In this document: piece by piece, positions 20,867 to 31,010 of the stretch
Layout: each line of letters begins with the position of its first letter
Numbering within the stretch: the stretch's first letter is position 1
Assembly: GCF_902686445.1 (NCBI RefSeq)
Contig: NC_062214.1
Coordinates: forward strand, 47,377,454 to 47,441,453
Length of the DNA stretch: 64,000 bases
Source of the DNA: Sciurus carolinensis
Taxonomy: Eukaryota > Chordata > Mammalia > Rodentia > Sciuridae
Reading direction: 5' to 3'
The notes under the pieces: generated by a model
Databases searched by the model: none
The model's input: only the letters and a program-made list of their open reading frames with translations
Told to the model about the DNA's origin: nothing
Translations under genes and position numbers: made by a program

Positions 20867-23018
20867 ATTACCTAAACTGAACGAGGAGGACATACACAAC
20901 TTAAATAAAACAATTTCAAGCAATGAAATAGAAGAGGTCATCAAAAGCCTACCAACAAAGAAAAGTCCAGGACCAGATGGGTTCTCAGCCGAGTTCTACA
21001 AAACCTTTAAAGAAGAGCTCATTCCAATACTCCTCAAACTATTCCATGAAATAGAAGAGGAGGGAACCCTCCCAAACTCGTTCTATGAAGCCAATATCAC
21101 CCTGATACCTAAACCAGACAGAGACACATCGAGAAAAGAAAATTTCAGACCAATATCCTTAATGAACATCGACGCAAAAATTCTCAACAAAATTTTAGCA
21201 AATCGCATACAAATATATATTAAAAAGATAGTGCACCACGATCAAGTGGGTTTTATCCCAGGGATGCAAGGTTGGTTCAACATTCGGAAATCAATAAATG
21301 TCATTCACCATATCAACAGACTTAAAGTTAAGAATCACATGATTATTTCAATAGATGCAGAAAAAGCATTCGATAAAATACAGCATCCCTTCATGCTCAA
21401 AACACTAGAAAAAATTGGGGTAGTGGGAACATTCCTTAACATTATAAAGGCAATCTACGCTAAGCCCATGGCTAATATCATTCTAAATGGTGAAAAACTG
21501 AAAGCATTCCCCCTAAAAACTGGAACAAGGCAGGGATGCCCTCTTTCACCGCTTCCATTCAACATCGTCCTTGAGACTCTAACCAGAGCAATCAGACAAA
21601 CCAAAGAAATTAAAGGGATACGAATAGGAAAAGAAGAACTCAAACTATCCCTGTTCGCTGATGACATGATTATATATTTAGAGGAACCTGGAAATTCCAC
21701 CAGAAAACTTTTAGAACTCATAAGGGAATTCAGTAAAGTAGCAGGTTACAAGATCAATGCTCATAAATCCAATGCATTTTTATACATAAGTGATGAATCT
21801 TCAGAAAGAGAAATTAGGAAAACTACCCCATTCACAATAGCCTCAAAAAAAATAAAATACTTGGGAATCAATCTCACAAAAGAGGTGAAAGACCTCTACA
21901 ATGAGAACTACAGAACACTAAAGAAAGAAATTCAAGAAAACCTTAGAAGATGGAAAGATCTCCCATGTTCCTGGATAGGCAGAATTAATATTGTCAAAAT
22001 GGCTATACTACCTAAAGTGCTATACAGATTCAATGCAATTCCAATTATAATCCCAATGATGTACCTTGCAGAAATAGAGCAAGCAATTATGAAATTCATC
22101 TGGAAGAATAAAAAACCTAGAATAGCTAAAGCAATCCTCAGTAGCAAGAGCAAAGCAGGGGGTATTGCAATACCAGATCTTCAACTCTACTACAAAGCAA
22201 TAGTAACAAAAACGGCATGGTATTGGTACCAAAATAGACAGGTAGATCAATGGTACAGAATAGAGGACATGGACACAAACCCAAATAAATACAATTTTCT
22301 CATACTAGACAAAGGTTCCAAAAATATGCAATGGAGGAAAGATAGCCTCTTCAACAAATGGTGCTGGGAAAACTGGAAAGCCATATGCAATAGAATGAAA
22401 TTAAATCCCTATCTCTCACCCTACACAAAACTCAACTCAAAATGGATCAAGGACCTCGGAATCAGACCAGAGACCCTGCATCTTATAGAAGAAAAAGTAG
22501 GTCCAAATCTTCAACTTGTTGGCTTAGGATCAGACTTCCTTAACAGGACTCCCATAGCACAAGAAATAAAAGCAAGAATCAACAACTGGGATAGATTCAA
22601 ACTAAAAAGCTTTCTCTCAGCAAAGGAAAATATCAGAAATGTGAAGAGAGAGCCTACAGAGTGGGAGAATATCTTTGCCAACCATACCTCAGATAGAGCG
22701 CTAATTTCCAGAATCTATAAAGAACTCAAAAAACTCTACACGAAGAATACAAATAATCCAATCAACAAATGGTCTAAGGAAATGAACAGACACTTCACAG
22801 AAGAAGATGTACAAGTAATCAACAGATATATGAAGAAATGTTCAACATCCCTAGTAATAAGGGAAATGCAAATCAAAACTACCCTAAGATTTCATCTCAC
22901 CCCAATTAGAATGGTGATTATCAAGAATACAAGCAACAATAGGTGTTGGCGAGGATGTGGTGAAAAAGGAACACTCATACATTGCTGGTGGGATTGCAAA
23001 TTAGTGCAGCCACTCTGA
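20862..23018 (+). pseudogene. L1 ORF2 reverse transcriptase and C-terminal segment
   Basis: One frame is open from about 20862 to a TGA at 23016-23018. It holds the RT fingers (KKSPGPDG near 20960), motif A with SIDAEKAFD (catalytic Asp at 21354-21356) and the FADD motif B/C region at 21654-21665, so the metal-binding aspartates survive. Near the end is the Cys-rich motif CX3CX7HX4C (residues 595, 599, 607 and 612 counted from the ATG at 21162), the zinc-knuckle-like feature of L1 ORF2. The stop at 23016 lies where the family has Trp, so it looks like a TGG-to-TGA mutation. It removes about 120 C-terminal residues. Confidence 0.92.
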
Positions 23019-23381
23019 AAAGCAGTGTGGAGATTCCTCAGAAAGCTTGGAATGGAAACACCATTTGACCCAGCTATCCCACTCCTTGGCCTATACCCAA
23101 AGGACTTAAAATCAGCATACTACAGAGATACAGCCACATCAATGTTCATTGCTGCTCAATTCACCATAGCCAGATTGTGGAACCAACCTAGATGCCCTTC
23201 AGTTGATGAATGGATAAAGAAATTGTGGCATATTTATACAATGGAATATTACTCCGCAATGAAGAATGATAAAATTATGGCATTTGTAGGCAAATGGACG
23301 AAATTGGAGAATATCATGCTAAGTGAGATAAGCCAATCTCAAAAAACTAAAGGACGAATGATCTCGCTGATAAGCAGATGA
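23019..23381 (+). pseudogene. L1 ORF2 C-terminal tail beyond the nonsense codon
   Basis: The same frame continues for about 120 codons after the TGA at 23016, with family-typical [11 protein letters not shown] and MEYYSAMKND blocks, and closes with TGA at 23379-23381. It is the expected C-terminus of ORF2, separated by a single nonsense codon. Confidence 0.9.
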
Positions 23382-23577
23382 GGACATATAATGGGGGGTG
23401 GGAGGGGTTAGCATTAGGTTTAGGGTTAGGTTTAGGGTTAGGGATAAGGAGAGCGGTAAGAATGAAGGAAAGAAGGACTGTATAGAGGGAAAAGAGGGGT
23501 GGGAGGGGTGGGGGGGAAGGGAAAAAAATAAACATCATTGCCCTATGTAAACGTAAAAAAAAAAAAAAAAAAAAAAA
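23382..23577 (+). promoter_or_regulatory. L1 3'UTR, poly(A) signal and first poly(A)
   Basis: A short G-rich 3'UTR carries TTAGGG/TTTAGGG-like repeats (23407-23446), a second G-tract cluster (23496-23521), AATAAA at 23527-23532 and 23 A residues at 23555-23577. Confidence 0.88.
23407..23446 (+). repeat. Telomere-like repeats in the L1 3'UTR
   Basis: About five units of TTAGGG, TTTAGGG and TTAGGTTT type in tandem, on the L1 sense strand. Confidence 0.85.
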
Positions 23578-23609
23578 CACTTGCACAGAAGATTTTTGAA
23601 AAAAAAAAA
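23578..23609 (+). other. Short L1 3' transduction with second poly(A)
   Basis: Between the first poly(A) and the target duplication lie 21 bp of non-L1 sequence starting CACTTGCACAG, then 11 A residues. This is the pattern of read-through past the L1 poly(A) site into source-locus flank. Confidence 0.75.
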
Positions 23610-23610
23610 T

Positions 23611-23623
23611 ATATAGCCAAAGG
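23611..23623. repeat. Target-site duplication of the young L1 (right copy)
   Basis: Identical to 17364-17376. Confidence 0.92.
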
Positions 23624-23663
23624 TATGTCCATTTTGTTGATATTTTCAAGGAATCACTCCTAG

Positions 23664-24525
23664 AAAATAGAAAGGGTGAGAGTATAATCAAAAGAAATTG
23701 GATGTTAGCATGCAAAAAAGGGAGAAAGAGACTCTGAGGGAACAGGTAAACAAAAGGAAAAAAGAGCAAGAAAAGTAAAGAAATAAAAACAAAATTTTTA
23801 AAAAGGAGAAAAAAGAAAATCTACTGTATAACAGTCATATACTAATGAATCCTCCCAGTGTTCAGTAGCCTGATGCATGAGAGGTACCTGACAATGAGCT
23901 TGGAGCCTCCAGCAGGCGTCGCAGGATGGGATTTGCCCTACCCAAAGATTGGAGCTATGGCTTCCAGGATTACCTAAGATTGCCGCTCTGGTTTCGAAAT
24001 GTGTTGGCAAATGGGGAGCTGCAGCTCAGGGGTGGACGTGGCCAGCTGGAGGTCCTGGAGACAGGATGCGGTTGGTCTGGCAGGGGTCCTGGAGGTCCGG
24101 TGTGTTTGGTGTGGTTGTGGGATCCTGGAGGCCTAGTGCAATCAGTCAGTCTGGGATCCCGGTGATAGGGCGCAGTCAGTTGGTCTGGGGTTCCTGGTGG
24201 CAGGGAGCAGTCAGTCCGATGTGAGGGCCCCAGAGGTAGGGTGTGATCGGTTGGGCTGAGGTATCCTGGAGACGGGGCTCAGTCAGTCTGGCCAGGGGTC
24301 CTACGGGGCCTGGCTGTTGTCTCAAAATGGCGGCAGTCACATGTAATCAAACCTGCAGGTAATGTAATAGCGAACTTCAAGGCAACAGCTGGCAGCTGGT
24401 GCTCCACCGGTGGTCGGTGATCAATTTGTTGACTGTTGTCAGACGATCGGGAGGTGAACCTCGTGCGTTGGGTGATGGATAGATGTAAGGCAGGCAATGG
24501 ACAGGCGAGAGGCAGGCAAATGACC
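23664..24525 (-). mobile_element. L1-5'UTR-like insertion lacking poly(A)
   Basis: An 862-bp block interrupts L1M between 18-bp direct repeats (23646-23663 and 24526-24543; 17 of 18 bases match). On the minus strand it runs from a GC-rich tandem-repeat region to a stretch that shares the order CATCAGGCTACTGAA ... CTGGGAGG with the young L1's 5'UTR (18351-18374), then into a T-rich leader. It has neither a poly(A)/poly(T) tail nor ORF sequence. I infer a 5'UTR fragment of an older L1 subfamily. Confidence 0.6.
24040..24310. repeat. GC-rich minisatellite, ~34-37-bp unit
   Basis: About eight degenerate units of the form GGTCCTGGAGACAGGGTG...CAGTCAGTCTG. It lies inside the 5'UTR-like insertion. 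Confidence 0.75.
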
Positions 24526-24906
24526 TCAAGGAATCACTACTAGTTTGGTTGATTTTTCTGAATCATTTTTCTATTCTCCATCTTTTTGGTCTCTGTTATA
24601 ATCTTTATTATTTTCTTCTTTTACTAGATTTGGGTTTAGTTTTGATCTTCCTCTTCTAGCTTTCTAAGGCAAATCAACAATATTGTTGATTGATTTCCAC
24701 TTATTTGTGAATTCTCTTATCTTCTTTTTGCTATTAATTTCTAGTTTCATTCTAATGTGACCAGAAAGCATACTTGGTATTATTGCAATTTTTTTCAATT
24801 TAATAAGGTTGTTTCAAGATGTAATGTATGCTTTTCATGGATAATTATCCATGTACATTTGAGGAAAATGTGAATTCTGCTGTTTTCCAGTGTAGCATTC
24901 TATGTA

Positions 24907-25235
24907 CAGTACTCTTCCCCATTCACAATTTCATTCCTGCAATTTCAGTTGCTCACTGTCAACTATGGTTTCTGAAAATGTTACTATACAATAAAATGTT
25001 TGGAAAAGATATTCTGAGAAATATTTGTGTAGCTTTTATTACAGTATATTGTCATAATTATTCTAATTTATCTTGTTACTACTCTCTAATTGAGCTTAAC
25101 TAACAGGTTAACCTTTATCCCAAGTACACATTATAGGAAAGAGCATAATATGTTTAGATTTTGGTATTGTCTGTGGTTTCAGGCATCCAGTGAGGTTTTA
25201 TAATATATCCCCCAGGGGTAGGGATAGGACCACTG
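24907..25235 (+). mobile_element. Tigger/pogo-type non-autonomous element
   Basis: It starts CAGTACTCTTCCCC and ends with the inverted complement-like GGGATAGGACCACTG. Internal landmarks are TTATTACAGTATATTG and GGTTTCAGGCATCCAGTG. It lies within L1M sequence that resumes directly on both sides. Confidence 0.75.
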
Positions 25236-25410
25236 TGTGTCTATTAGGCCCAATTGTTCTGTATGCTGTTTCAGTCCTCTATTCCTTATTGACCTTCTTC
25301 CTATATTTTTTGCTGTTATTGAAAGTGACAACATTGAAGTTTCATACTATTATTGAACTGTGTTTCTGTAGTCAACTCTGTCAATGTTTGCTTCCTACAT
25401 TTAGGAGTTC

Positions 25411-25452
25411 TGATGTGTGTGTATGTGTGTGTGAGTGTAGTGTGTACATACA
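25411..25452. repeat. (TG)n-rich microsatellite
   Basis: Interrupted TG/TA dinucleotides. Confidence 0.8.
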
Positions 25453-26340
25453 CATGCTCTATTTAAAAATGGGAGGAGAAATAGGGAATGTGTTTTAAGG
25501 AAATTTCCACTATTTTTGAAGCTAAGGAGGGGTAAGAACTCCTCGAGGACAGGTCTAGAGAGGCCATGGAGCTCTGTCCACACTCCTCCTGATGGAACCA
25601 CATGGGGGCAGATGCAGTAGAGTGAGCAAAATGTCAGCACATTTCCTACTCACACAAGCATGGCTTTTCCTTGGTTAGGTGATGCTTGGTTGCTACAGCT
25701 TCATAACTGGTATTCTCACAAGTATATGTTTTTCTGTGCATTGCTATTTGTTTAATGTTTTCATAGGGAATAAGGGTGAAGAGCTACCTAGTCCATCATT
25801 TGGCCAAGGTCACTTTGAGATCATTCTTTCAAACATTTATAAAATCCGCATTTCATAAATAGCTAATTGAGCCTCATCAAATTTTTAAAATCTAGGTAAA
25901 GTTCCAAGCAGAAGAAACTTGCTTTTGCTAATATTTCTGCAGACTTTTTCTAAGCTAAACAGAATCATATTGCACTGCAACAGTCAAGATTATGATGCCT
26001 CAAGTGAGTAAAACCAATTGAGATCCACAAGAATCTTGATTTTTATCGAGGCTTATTTGTAATTGTCTGATCAAAGTCTACCATCCAGCTCCTGTATGTA
26101 ATTGATGGAGACATTTCTTTGAAATCTTGAGTGAATTTTACTGCTGCTGGGCTGAGCAGAGATCTCACCGTACACACTGGACTCTTGGATATTTTAAAAT
26201 GTCCAGTATTTTCTATTTCTCAGAAAACTTCTTGCTTTTAGTAATGCCTCAAAGGATATTAACAAAGGACATAGATCAGTGGGTCCATTTTATTATTTAC
26301 ATTTCTCTAACTTTGGGAAGAAAGTTCTTTTTGTTTGTTT
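25453..26340. other. Unassigned stretch
   Basis: Nothing recognisable on either strand. Confidence 0.4.
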
Positions 26341-26700
26341 TAGTTTTTAATTAATTTTTTATTTGTTCTAATTTGTTGTACATAACAATAGAATATATTT
26401 ATACATTTTGATAGATCATACATAAATGGAGTATAATCTCTCATTTTTATGATACATATTACAGGATCACAATGGTCATTCAGTCATACATGTACATGAG
26501 GTAATAATGTCTGTTTCCCTCTACTACCATTCCTACCCCATACCCCTCCCCTCCCTTCACTGCCCTCTACCTAATAGAAAGTAACTGTTCTTCCCTATCA
26601 CCCTCCCAGCCTTATTGTGAATAAACTTCCTCATATCAGAGAAAACATTTGGTCTTTGGTTTTTGGGGTTTGGCTTATTTCACCTAGTATGATATTAGAA
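26341..26700 (-). mobile_element. 5'-truncated L1 3' end
   Basis: It starts with a T-rich (antisense tail) stretch, has the C-rich complement of the G-rich 3'UTR (CCCCTCCCCTCCC near 26540), and ends with GGTTTGGCTTATTTCACCTA, the antisense of the ORF2 C-terminus seen at 23310-23340. It is a truncated L1 on the minus strand. Confidence 0.75.
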
Positions 26701-26919
26701 GGAAGTTCTTTTATGTTTTATAGGTTTTATCTCTCCCTCTGCTTTCATGTAGAACTTTTATAAGAGGTCAAATATATTAGGTCACCTAGAAAAAGTCCAG
26801 GCATATGTGAGTCGTACTGCCTGAGAGAAACCAGTTTTACCTCTGTTCAGTAAATAATTCAAGTCCTCCTTCTGAAGCCTGTTGGGCATTTGAAATGAGA
26901 ATTCCAGAGTAAGCATATC

Positions 26920-26985
26920 TTGTTGGGAATGTAGTTCAGTGGTAAAGCACTTGCCTAGCATGCAAAGGCCCTGAGTTCAATTCTC

Positions 26986-26989
<4 letters not shown>
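26920..26989 (+). mobile_element. ID SINE
   Basis: GGGAATGTAGTTCAGTGGTA ... GAGTTCAATTCTCAGTAA, an ID body whose tail has become a CA repeat. Confidence 0.85.

Positions 26990-27028
<39 letters not shown>
26990..27028. repeat. (CA)n microsatellite at the ID tail
   Basis: About 19 CA units directly at the 3' end of the ID element. Confidence 0.95.
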
Positions 27029-27390
27029 AAAATAAGGGGGTCTCTCTCTGTATGTTTCTTTGCCTGGGAAAAACATGGGCTGGGAATTAGCACTTACCTG
27101 AGTATCCCCTTGCTCTCGTTAAAGGATTCCCCTGGAATTCCCAAGACAAGGAGTCAAGACCTTCAAGCACTTAGTTTGGAGGCAACTTCAGGAAACACCA
27201 GTAGGGGAATATGTGAGTGAATTGGGTAGGAGCAGGAAGCTCACAGAGGGAACATGTTTGAGTAGGATACAGCTGTGGCTCAGTCCCCTGTAGCCATCTG
27301 GAAGAGCAGAGAGAGCACACCTCCCAGGGGTCCTGTTTAGGGTACAAAGAAGTGATAGTATTCATTCACCAAATTTTCTCAGTTACTGAC

Positions 27391-28006
27391 TTCTATAGTT
27401 TGGATCTTTAATATCCCCCAGTGGCCCAGGTGTTACAGGCCCAGTCCCCAGCTTGAGCTATTGTTTCTGTGGGTGTGTTTTGTTGTTGTTGTTGTTGTTG
27501 TTTTAACCAGGGATTTAACCCAGGGGCCATTAAACATTGAGCCATATCTCAAGTCCTTTCTTTATATTTTATTTAGAGACAGGGTTTCACTAAGTTACTT
27601 AGGGTTTTACCAAGTTGCTGAAGCTGGCTTTGATCTTGTGATTCTTCTGCCTCAGCCTCCTGAGCCTCTGGAATTACAGGTGTGCACCACTGTGCCTGGG
27701 CTCAGCTTGATGCTACTGGAAGGTGATAAGACCTTTAGGTGTGGGACCTAATGGTCATGGGCCCTTGATCAGGGTATTGGACCCTGGCTCCTCATTTTCA
27801 TCTCTCTCTCTTTTTCTTTTCAAGTGACATGAAGTGAGCAGCTTGCATCACCACGTACTTCCACCATGATAACTGCCTTACCACAGACCCAAAAGCAACT
27901 GACCATGTGCTAAAACCTCCAAACCTATAAACAAAGTAAACCTTTTTTTTTTTAAAGTTGATCATCTCAGATACTTTGTTAACATAACAGAAAGCTGACT
28001 AAAACA
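27391..28006 (+). mobile_element. ERVL-MaLR LTR, split by B1-dID
   Basis: Sense order TATAGTTTGGATC, CCAGTCCCCAGCTTGAGC, then beyond the SINE GGAAGGTGATAAGACCTTTA, TGAAGTGAGCAGCTTGCATC, CAGATACTTTGTTAACATAA and GCTGACTAAAACAC. Confidence 0.8.
27476..27700 (-). mobile_element. B1-dID SINE nested in the MaLR LTR
   Basis: A (TTG)n/T-rich tail at 27478-27505 is followed by an antisense ID-like half and a B1 half ending GTGTGCACCACTGTGCCTGG. Confidence 0.85.
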
Positions 28007-28592
28007 CTAAGACTCTCCTATAGAATATTAACCCCCCAGTTGCCCCTCCCATGAGGGGTGTAGGCTTAGGAAACTGGAAATGATCTTCAGAATAGTTTCA
28101 AATACCAACAGTTGGCACTCTCAGAATCTGGTCTGCACAATGTGGGATGATGAGTCTGGGAGGATATGGGGTTGGGTTTCAATCACTTCTATGCTCTCTA
28201 TACCTTCTTCTATCCATGTGGAAAGACAACAGGATTCTAGTTTTCCTTTGCAATTCTCCAGATACATACTCTGAGAAGTCCTAGGAGAAAAGTAGATCAT
28301 GACTTGGGTAATAAAATCCTTCCAGTTGTTGACCTTTTTTGTTAGTGAAAGGCATTGACGAGAGGAGAAAAAAAAAAAAGGTTTCACAGAGAAAGATCAA
28401 TTTTCTGCTGACCTTAAGGTATGGCTCTGCATACAGAGGAATTAATCCATTCTTAAAGTAATAAAATGTCTGAGACCATTAGAGTCCTTGTTGGTGAGAT
28501 CTGAGCAAACTTTTTAAAGTGTGCTGATACTGATGGAAAGTAAAAATCAGAGGAGACATCTGGCTATATAAAAAATGCAATTTCATTTTCTG

Positions 28593-28598
<6 letters not shown>
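28007..28598. other. Unassigned stretch
   Basis: No recognised repeat or credible coding frame. Confidence 0.4.

Positions 28599-28642
<44 letters not shown>
28599..28642. repeat. (GA)n microsatellite
   Basis: About 21 uninterrupted GA units. Confidence 0.95.
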
Positions 28643-28646
<4 letters not shown>

Positions 28647-29448
28647 TTTGAACCACCAATTAGCATTTGGGAAAACATTGCATTTGAAGATATTTGTAAA
28701 TAAGAGCATTCCATTCCATTTCCTCCTCAGTTCTACCCATTTCCAGAAATAATTGGGTGTGCTGTAGTTAGCTAAAAATATGTTTGCTTTTTGAATTATT
28801 TTAGGAAAGAAGGATTGACATGATGGCAAGGGTTGTGGGCATATAATCATTTCTTTAAGCCCCACGGCAGCCTCCCAGTGTTATGTGATATTTTGTGGCA
28901 AAAATAAAGCACCTAATCTGAAGTAGTGAGGTTGGAAAAATATTTACAGTCAAGAAACTCTGATAATTTACAGATACTATGAAAACATGCTATTTAAACA
29001 GACATAAGAGTTCAACCTATTCAATTTGAACATTTGCTTTTTTGTAAGGAAGTATTTGTTCATTGTTCCTTGGGAGATTTTGATATCACACAGTCAAACC
29101 AAGTTTTAACTTTCATTCAATTCTTTACCTCAGACCTGAAGCTGACCTCACTCTCTCTTGAGGACTCTTCACAATGCAAGACCAGAGATCTTTTATTTTA
29201 ACTTTGAAGTAAAGGAGGGTACTACCATATAGCCTCTAGTTATTCACACAATTAAGATAAAAAATGAGAATAAATACACAACTCTTAGAGTGATGGGGTG
29301 TGTGTGGTGCTCTGCCGCTGCTGCCCTTCTCGGCTCCATGGCAGATATCACTAATAGATCTTGATCTTGGTTCCTGTTTTCAATAACTTTTGTTGTCAGC
29401 TCAAAATTCTCCTTACAGAATGATATGACCTCTAAATGAGACATTATT
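28643..29448. other. Unassigned stretch
   Basis: Nothing assignable. Confidence 0.4.
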
Positions 29449-29879
29449 GTTTCTTCCCCCTTACTAAAACAAAATACCTGAGGTTGGTTAATATATAGAG
29501 AAAAGAGTTTTATTTAGCTCATAGTTCTTGAGGTTCAAGGGCATGACACCAGTACTGGCATAGCTCTGGTTAGGACCACATGGCAAATGTTATCACAATA
29601 GCAGGACAACTTGCCAGAGGGAGAAATCCATGGAGACACAGGAAACCAGAGCAGGCAGGGAGGGATCAGGCTTGATTTTTTTTTTAAATAAAAACTCATG
29701 GGAAATAACCAGGGTTCCACAAGAATGACATTAATTCCTTTCTATGGAGTGTTCCCAATAACCTCCTACTAGGTTCTACCCATTAAAGTTCTGGCCACCT
29801 CTTATCACCACAATGAGAACCAAGTTCCTAACACAGGAGTCCTTGAGGGATACACTCAGATGTTATCCAAACATAGCAG
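29449..29879 (-). mobile_element. ERVL-MaLR solo LTR
   Basis: Antisense order AAAATACCTGAGGTTGG, GTTTTATTTAGCTCATAG, a T-run at 29677, TTCTACCCATTAAAGTTCTG, and an end at CCAAACATAGCA. Confidence 0.72.
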
Positions 29880-30249
29880 AGTGTAATTGACCTTCCACGT
29901 CTTTCCTTGTCCTGCATCAGCAAAGAGAACACTCAACCAACAGTTCTAAATTCTGTGCCTGTTTCTGTGCTCCATAAACAAAAATATACCTTGCTTACGC
30001 ATGAGATGAACTCAGCTGATTGCCTTTAGTATGTGGGTACTGAGAAAGCGGTTCTACAAAACACAACTGCATCTACATAGGAAACATGATTGAGATTGCT
30101 TGGTGCAAGAGATAAGTGCTGCATGCCCACAAGTCTTTCTCCCAAGGATCCCAGAGGGTCCCTCCCAGGATCTCTCCCCCTAGGAGGGAGCAGTCAGCCA
30201 TGGAAAGAAAACAGATTAACAGATCAAGAACAGACAGGAAATGCAGCAA

Positions 30250-30430
30250 TCGTTTGTGTGACCTGAGAGTCAGATTGCCTCAGCTCAAACCCTGCTTCCT
30301 GCACTGGCTCTTTGGCCTCTAAATATGACTGAAACTTTCTACCCTTGAGCTTTTCCATCTATAATGTGTAATAGTATTACCTACCACCTCTGTAGGGTTA
30401 TGAAGTTAAATGAATTTAGTGTACTTCCAG
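30250..30430 (+). mobile_element. MIR SINE
   Basis: Sense MIR order: AGTCAGATTGCCTCAGCTCA, the tRNA-unrelated core, CTTTTCCATCTATAATGTG, AATAGTATTACCTACCACC and GTAGGGTTATGAAG. Confidence 0.7.
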
Positions 30431-30483
30431 TCACTCACTCCTAGTCAGTGCCCTTTTACATGGAGAAAAATAAAATGGAATGA

Positions 30484-31010
30484 GTTATCTCTGTAGCACA
30501 AATTGCCACAACCATAGTTCCTTCAACCAACACGTATTTGTGATATTATAGTTTTTGTGGATCGTAAATCCAGGCACAGCTTAGCAGGATCTTCTGCCTC
30601 AGAGTCTCTCAAGGCTTCAATGGGATTGGGCAGGGATTTCATCTGAAGACTGGGGAAGGATCTGTTTCCAAGTTCACGAGGTTGTCGGAACAACTCTTGT
30701 CATTTGAGAGTTGGACTAAGGGCCTCAGATCCTCGCTGGCTGTTGACTGGAGGTCACTCATCTTCTTGTCATGTGGGGCTCCAGTTGCTTCATCAAAGCA
30801 TGCAACAGGGTTGTTCTTCTAACAGACAAAAAATCATGATCGTTATACTCTACTCACCCAAGGACTGTCCTATAACTATTGCCATATCTTATGGGTTAGG
30901 ACCATGTTATGAGTTTCACCCACAAAATTAGGAGGAAGTTATTCAAGGACATGAACACTAGCAGGCAGAAATAATTGAGGGCCATATTGGGGTCTACCTG
31001 CCAGAAACAT
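30484..31010 (-). mobile_element. Ancient LTR-like repeat (possible MLT1-class)
   Basis: Contains an order common in mammalian genomes: AATCCAGGCACAGCTTAGC, CTCAGAGTCTCTCAAGGC, GGGAAGGATCTGTTTCCAAG, GACTAAGGGCCTCAGATCC. Class and orientation are uncertain. Confidence 0.4.

Larger units (their letters stand above)
17377..23610 (+). mobile_element. Full-length young L1 retrotransposon
   Basis: A complete element of about 6.2 kb: 5'UTR with tandem monomers (17377-18458), ORF1 (18459-19505), a 31-bp spacer, ORF2 remnants (19537-23381), 3'UTR (23382-23554), poly(A) (23555-23577), a 21-bp extra segment (23578-23598) and a second A-run (23599-23609). Perfect 13-bp target duplications flank it. ORF1 is open. 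ORF2 has three frameshifts (near 20362, 20463 and 20861) and a nonsense codon at 23016-23018, so this copy cannot supply a full ORF2 protein. Its intact ORF1, intact 5' end and exact flanks suggest a fairly recent insertion. Confidence 0.95.
16650..25420 (-). mobile_element. Ancient L1M ORF2 in antisense, host of three insertions
   Basis: Antisense L1M reverse-transcriptase sequence runs from 16650 (TTTCATATATAATCTTTATT, CTTCTATTCCTAGTTTGTTG, AAATCCCACTTGGTCATGG) to 17376. It resumes at 23624-23663, 24544-24906 and 25236-25420. The insertions are the full L1 (17377-23610), an L1-5'UTR-like fragment (23664-24525) and a Tigger element (24907-25235). Reading across each junction restores continuous L1M sequence. 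Confidence 0.8.

Noticed and set aside
23407..23446. Interstitial telomere relic from chromosome fusion
   Set aside because: It lies within the L1 3'UTR at a fixed place between ORF2 and the poly(A) signal, so it belongs to the element.
23347..23769. 140-residue antisense frame at the L1 3' end
   Set aside because: It runs through the complement of the G-rich 3'UTR and two A-runs; low complexity only.
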